Assembly: GCA_018389105.1 (NCBI GenBank)
Contig: JACATO010002135.1
Location: 124,001 to 188,000, forward strand
DNA: 64,000 bases
Direction of reading: 5' to 3'
From: Nautilus pompilius
Lineage: Eukaryota; Mollusca; Cephalopoda; Nautilida; Nautilidae
Part shown: positions 61,437 through 64,000 of the stretch, piece by piece
Position numbering within the stretch: position 1 is the stretch's first letter
Layout: the number at the start of each line of letters is the position of its first letter
The notes under the pieces: model-generated
What the model saw: the letters and a program-made list of their open reading frames with translations, nothing else
What the model was told of the DNA's origin: nothing
Databases searched by the model: none
Position numbers and translations under genes: made by a program

Positions 61437-62520
61437 CTCTTCATCTGTTTTCAGAAAGTTCGTTATACTCATAAAAAAGGAGAAAAATAAACAAGTGAGC
61501 AACAAAATCAGCAGAAAATTCTTAATTCTTTTTCTTTTTTATGATAATGCTGCTTTATTTGTAGAATTCTCGTATAGATTCCCCTCTCTCTTTCACTTGG
61601 TACTCATTTCATCCATTTTTTATTCTCATGTCATAGGTCCTCGTTCTTTTGGTTTTTGTTCTGTCTACTATAGAAGCAGATGATAGCTCCATGTAAGAGG
61701 ATATTTATCATCTTCTGATTTCTGGATTTGACAACTACAAAATATCTAGAGAAAGATTGTTTATCATTTGGAAGTGTCATTGTTAATGGCAATAAACAAA
61801 GGGATGTGCATTTATCAAGAAAAGGCTGATCTTCATCAGTAAGGATGGGAAGAGGGCTATGTCATCTCATTCATCTTGCAGAAAAATGTGCTTTAGAGAA
61901 AATGGCTGTGGATATTGACATTTCTTTATTGACATCCTTTGTTTTTTGTTTTGTTTTTTTTTTACAAGAAAATTTTAAAAGTCAAGAATTAGAAATAAAT
62001 ATATGTAATCATGGTGGCAAGGACATGAATAAAGTTCTCCTTCAAACAAGGAGTAAAGCATTTCCTCTGACCACAAAATCATGTGTTAACAAAAGATGGG
62101 GCTGAAGTTCATTCTTGATAATAGGCTTATGAGAATAGATATCACACTAGATTATACTGCCTGTGTGTTTTCTCCACCTTAACCCCATTTAATTATAAGC
62201 TATACTGGTGTCTCATGGAGTCCTCACAGACTAGAACACATGGTTTGGGAAAACTTGCATGAATGCAAAGGCTGAGGATGATTTGAGTGCCATTAATAGA
62301 TTCGGCGAATAATTAAGAAAATAATTACAGACTTCCATTTGAACTTCTTCACTGGAACACAGGCAAGAAAAACAAACAAATTAGGAGCTGTCAGTCAGAA
62401 GAGTGTGTGATCTACATACAACACAAATAAAATACGCTGTGCACAGAATTCATCATCTTTGAAAAGGAAATTTTAAAGCAGGCCACAAGATTCCAATCTC
62501 TTCTTTACTTTGTTTTTACT

Positions 62521-62598
62521 AGGGAAACTCAGATGAAATCTGGTTGGATGCCATTACAAGAAATGCTCTTTCAGTCAGGTTTTGTTTGAACAGCCCCT
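62521..62598. mobile_element. Palindromic MITE-like element, second full-length copy
   Basis: It begins AGGGAAACTCAGATGAAATC and ends CAGGTTTTGTTTGAACAGCC within a total of about 78 bp, with TA at both borders (62520-62521 and 62598-62599). Internal GGATGCCATTACAAGAAATG corresponds to the centre of the 15755 copy. Confidence 0.6.
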
Positions 62599-62802
62599 AA
62601 AAGATTCCCATGTTTGTTTATAGCGGAAGTCCTGCTTCAAACAAAGCGATGGTCTTTGCTGTTTTCCTTTCCATTCTAACTCATGAGTTGTTAACTGGTT
62701 TGTCTTTGTAACTGTGCCCAGCAAGTGGCCATCCAAACATTTTCCTTGCTGAGAGTCCTTCCTCTACAACATCTGTAACAATGGATATATTATATGAAAG
62801 CC

Positions 62803-62836
62803 CCACACACACACACACACACCACACACACACACA
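62803..62836. repeat. (CA)n microsatellite
   Basis: CA run interrupted once by CCA. Confidence 0.95.
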
Positions 62837-64000
62837 GAGGGTGGTTTGTGAGTAAGTTAACCAGAATAGTACTCAAAATACAACAAAACGTGGATCACCA
62901 AACCTGCAGGTAAGAGATGCTTGAACAGCTTCTGTAGATGGCAATGGATAGTATTTCTGTCATAATTTTGATACATAAATGGGATAAGGGGACCAGTGCA
63001 GGCGTGTAATATCTGCATAAATCAGGATGACTGATGAGGTTACAGTATGTCAAATGTAATTTATTTGTTTTGTTGTTCAAAAGGGATTTGATAACTAGGT
63101 CTTCTATGGGGATAGCCTTCATTTGATAGATTTATAATAGGGCCTGCTGTTAAATAATGCAAATAGAAGTATTCCAAATATGTTTATCTTAGCAGATCAC
63201 TTTCAGAACATAAATCTTTTCTTTATTAAGCAGTGAAGAAAAGAAAAAGAAGTTGGACAAGTCTTTTATGTAGAGCATGTTGGGAAACATCTTGTAACTG
63301 CTAGAACAAATGGGGAGGGGACTTTTTTTATAGAAATGGTATTATTTTATGCTGCATATTGTTCGAATTGAATTTTTGTTTTTTTTTTTTCCTTCATACT
63401 TATTAATCAATAACTTGCCTTTTTTAATTTACTGCCAAATAAAGAGAAAAATTGTAGGGTTCTGAATGACCCTAATATGGACTCGCAAGAAGTATTCTGT
63501 ATTCAACCAACTTAGTGCATATTTTACTTGCATAGATAAGTATATGACTGTTAGAAAACCCATGCATTAAGAAGGGTTTACCTTATAACTTTTGCTACAC
63601 TAGACATTCTTCGCCTAAATGTTGTGAACTACATTGAATGAGCCAACCATTACTAGGTTTATTCACTAATCTATTCAGCACCGAGGGACCTTTAACCTCA
63701 TACCCTAAACCTGGCTCAGAAGCAAGATATGAAAACCAGGAATGAACACTTTGATAGCATATAAGGCTCTCTCTCTCTGCCAGAGGAAACTTTCTGGTTT
63801 AATACTTAATTTTGTTAATTAAACAAAACTAAACAAACCCTTAATAAAAGTAGCTAAACATGAAATATGTTTTTTAAAAAATGGCTAGTTTTATGCATTT
63901 GGCAAACTGGGTGCCATTTACATGAATTTAGAAAAAAAATTCCATAATGCACAAAATTAGCAAATCCAACTTAAATATGTGTATGTAACTTGTTTTAGCA

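Larger units (their letters stand above)
61440..64000. other. A+T-rich DNA, no gene seen
   Basis: Apart from a MITE-like element and a CA microsatellite listed separately, nothing could be supported. Confidence 0.4.

Overview
The window looks like non-coding chromosomal DNA from an animal. It is strongly A+T-rich and full of long homopolymer runs and microsatellites. It carries eukaryotic mobile elements (two mariners, a Tc1 fossil, a Tigger/pogo element, tRNA-derived SINEs, short palindromic MITE-like elements). It has no dense ORF layout, operons or ribosome-binding sites. The repeat style suggests a marine invertebrate, possibly a mollusc or other lophotrochozoan, but that is an inference: I found no host gene that would fix the taxon. 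I recognise no host protein-coding gene. The stretch could be intergenic or lie inside one or more very long introns.

Layout. 1-840 is plain A+T-rich DNA. A SINE copy (about 940-1147) runs straight into a 2.4-kb minisatellite (about 1117-3559) of 45/48-bp units. That unit is the 5' end of the SINE, including its RNA polymerase III A box. About 3.6-9.7 kb is mostly plain DNA with SINE fragments and one arm of a dispersed duplication (about 7.75-8.79 kb; partner at about 55.45-56.58 kb). About 9.7-11.06 kb holds a decayed minisatellite. A complete but dead mariner occupies 11327-12571. About 12.6-24.8 kb holds SINE copies, a 76-bp palindromic element at 15755-15830 and a CpG-rich island at about 21.34-21.96 kb. 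About 24.79-26.89 kb is a large imperfect inverted repeat with arms of about 0.8 kb. About 27-42 kb is mainly plain DNA with SINEs and microsatellites. About 42.0-43.85 kb is unusually G-rich and G+T-rich.

A cluster of Tc1/mariner-superfamily elements lies at about 50.2-54.2 kb. In order they are a Tc1 fossil, an internally deleted mariner (51122-51945), a Tigger/pogo element (51990-53953) that split an ATT microsatellite, and a short hairpin element (54131-54232). The remainder to 64000 is mostly unannotatable A+T-rich DNA with small repeats.

All transposase reading frames are broken by stops, frameshifts or deletions, so nothing here appears able to move by itself. The most unusual structures are the A-box minisatellite, the 2.1-kb inverted repeat, and the dispersed duplication whose identity is very uneven along its length. 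Identities and copy numbers given here are estimates by eye.
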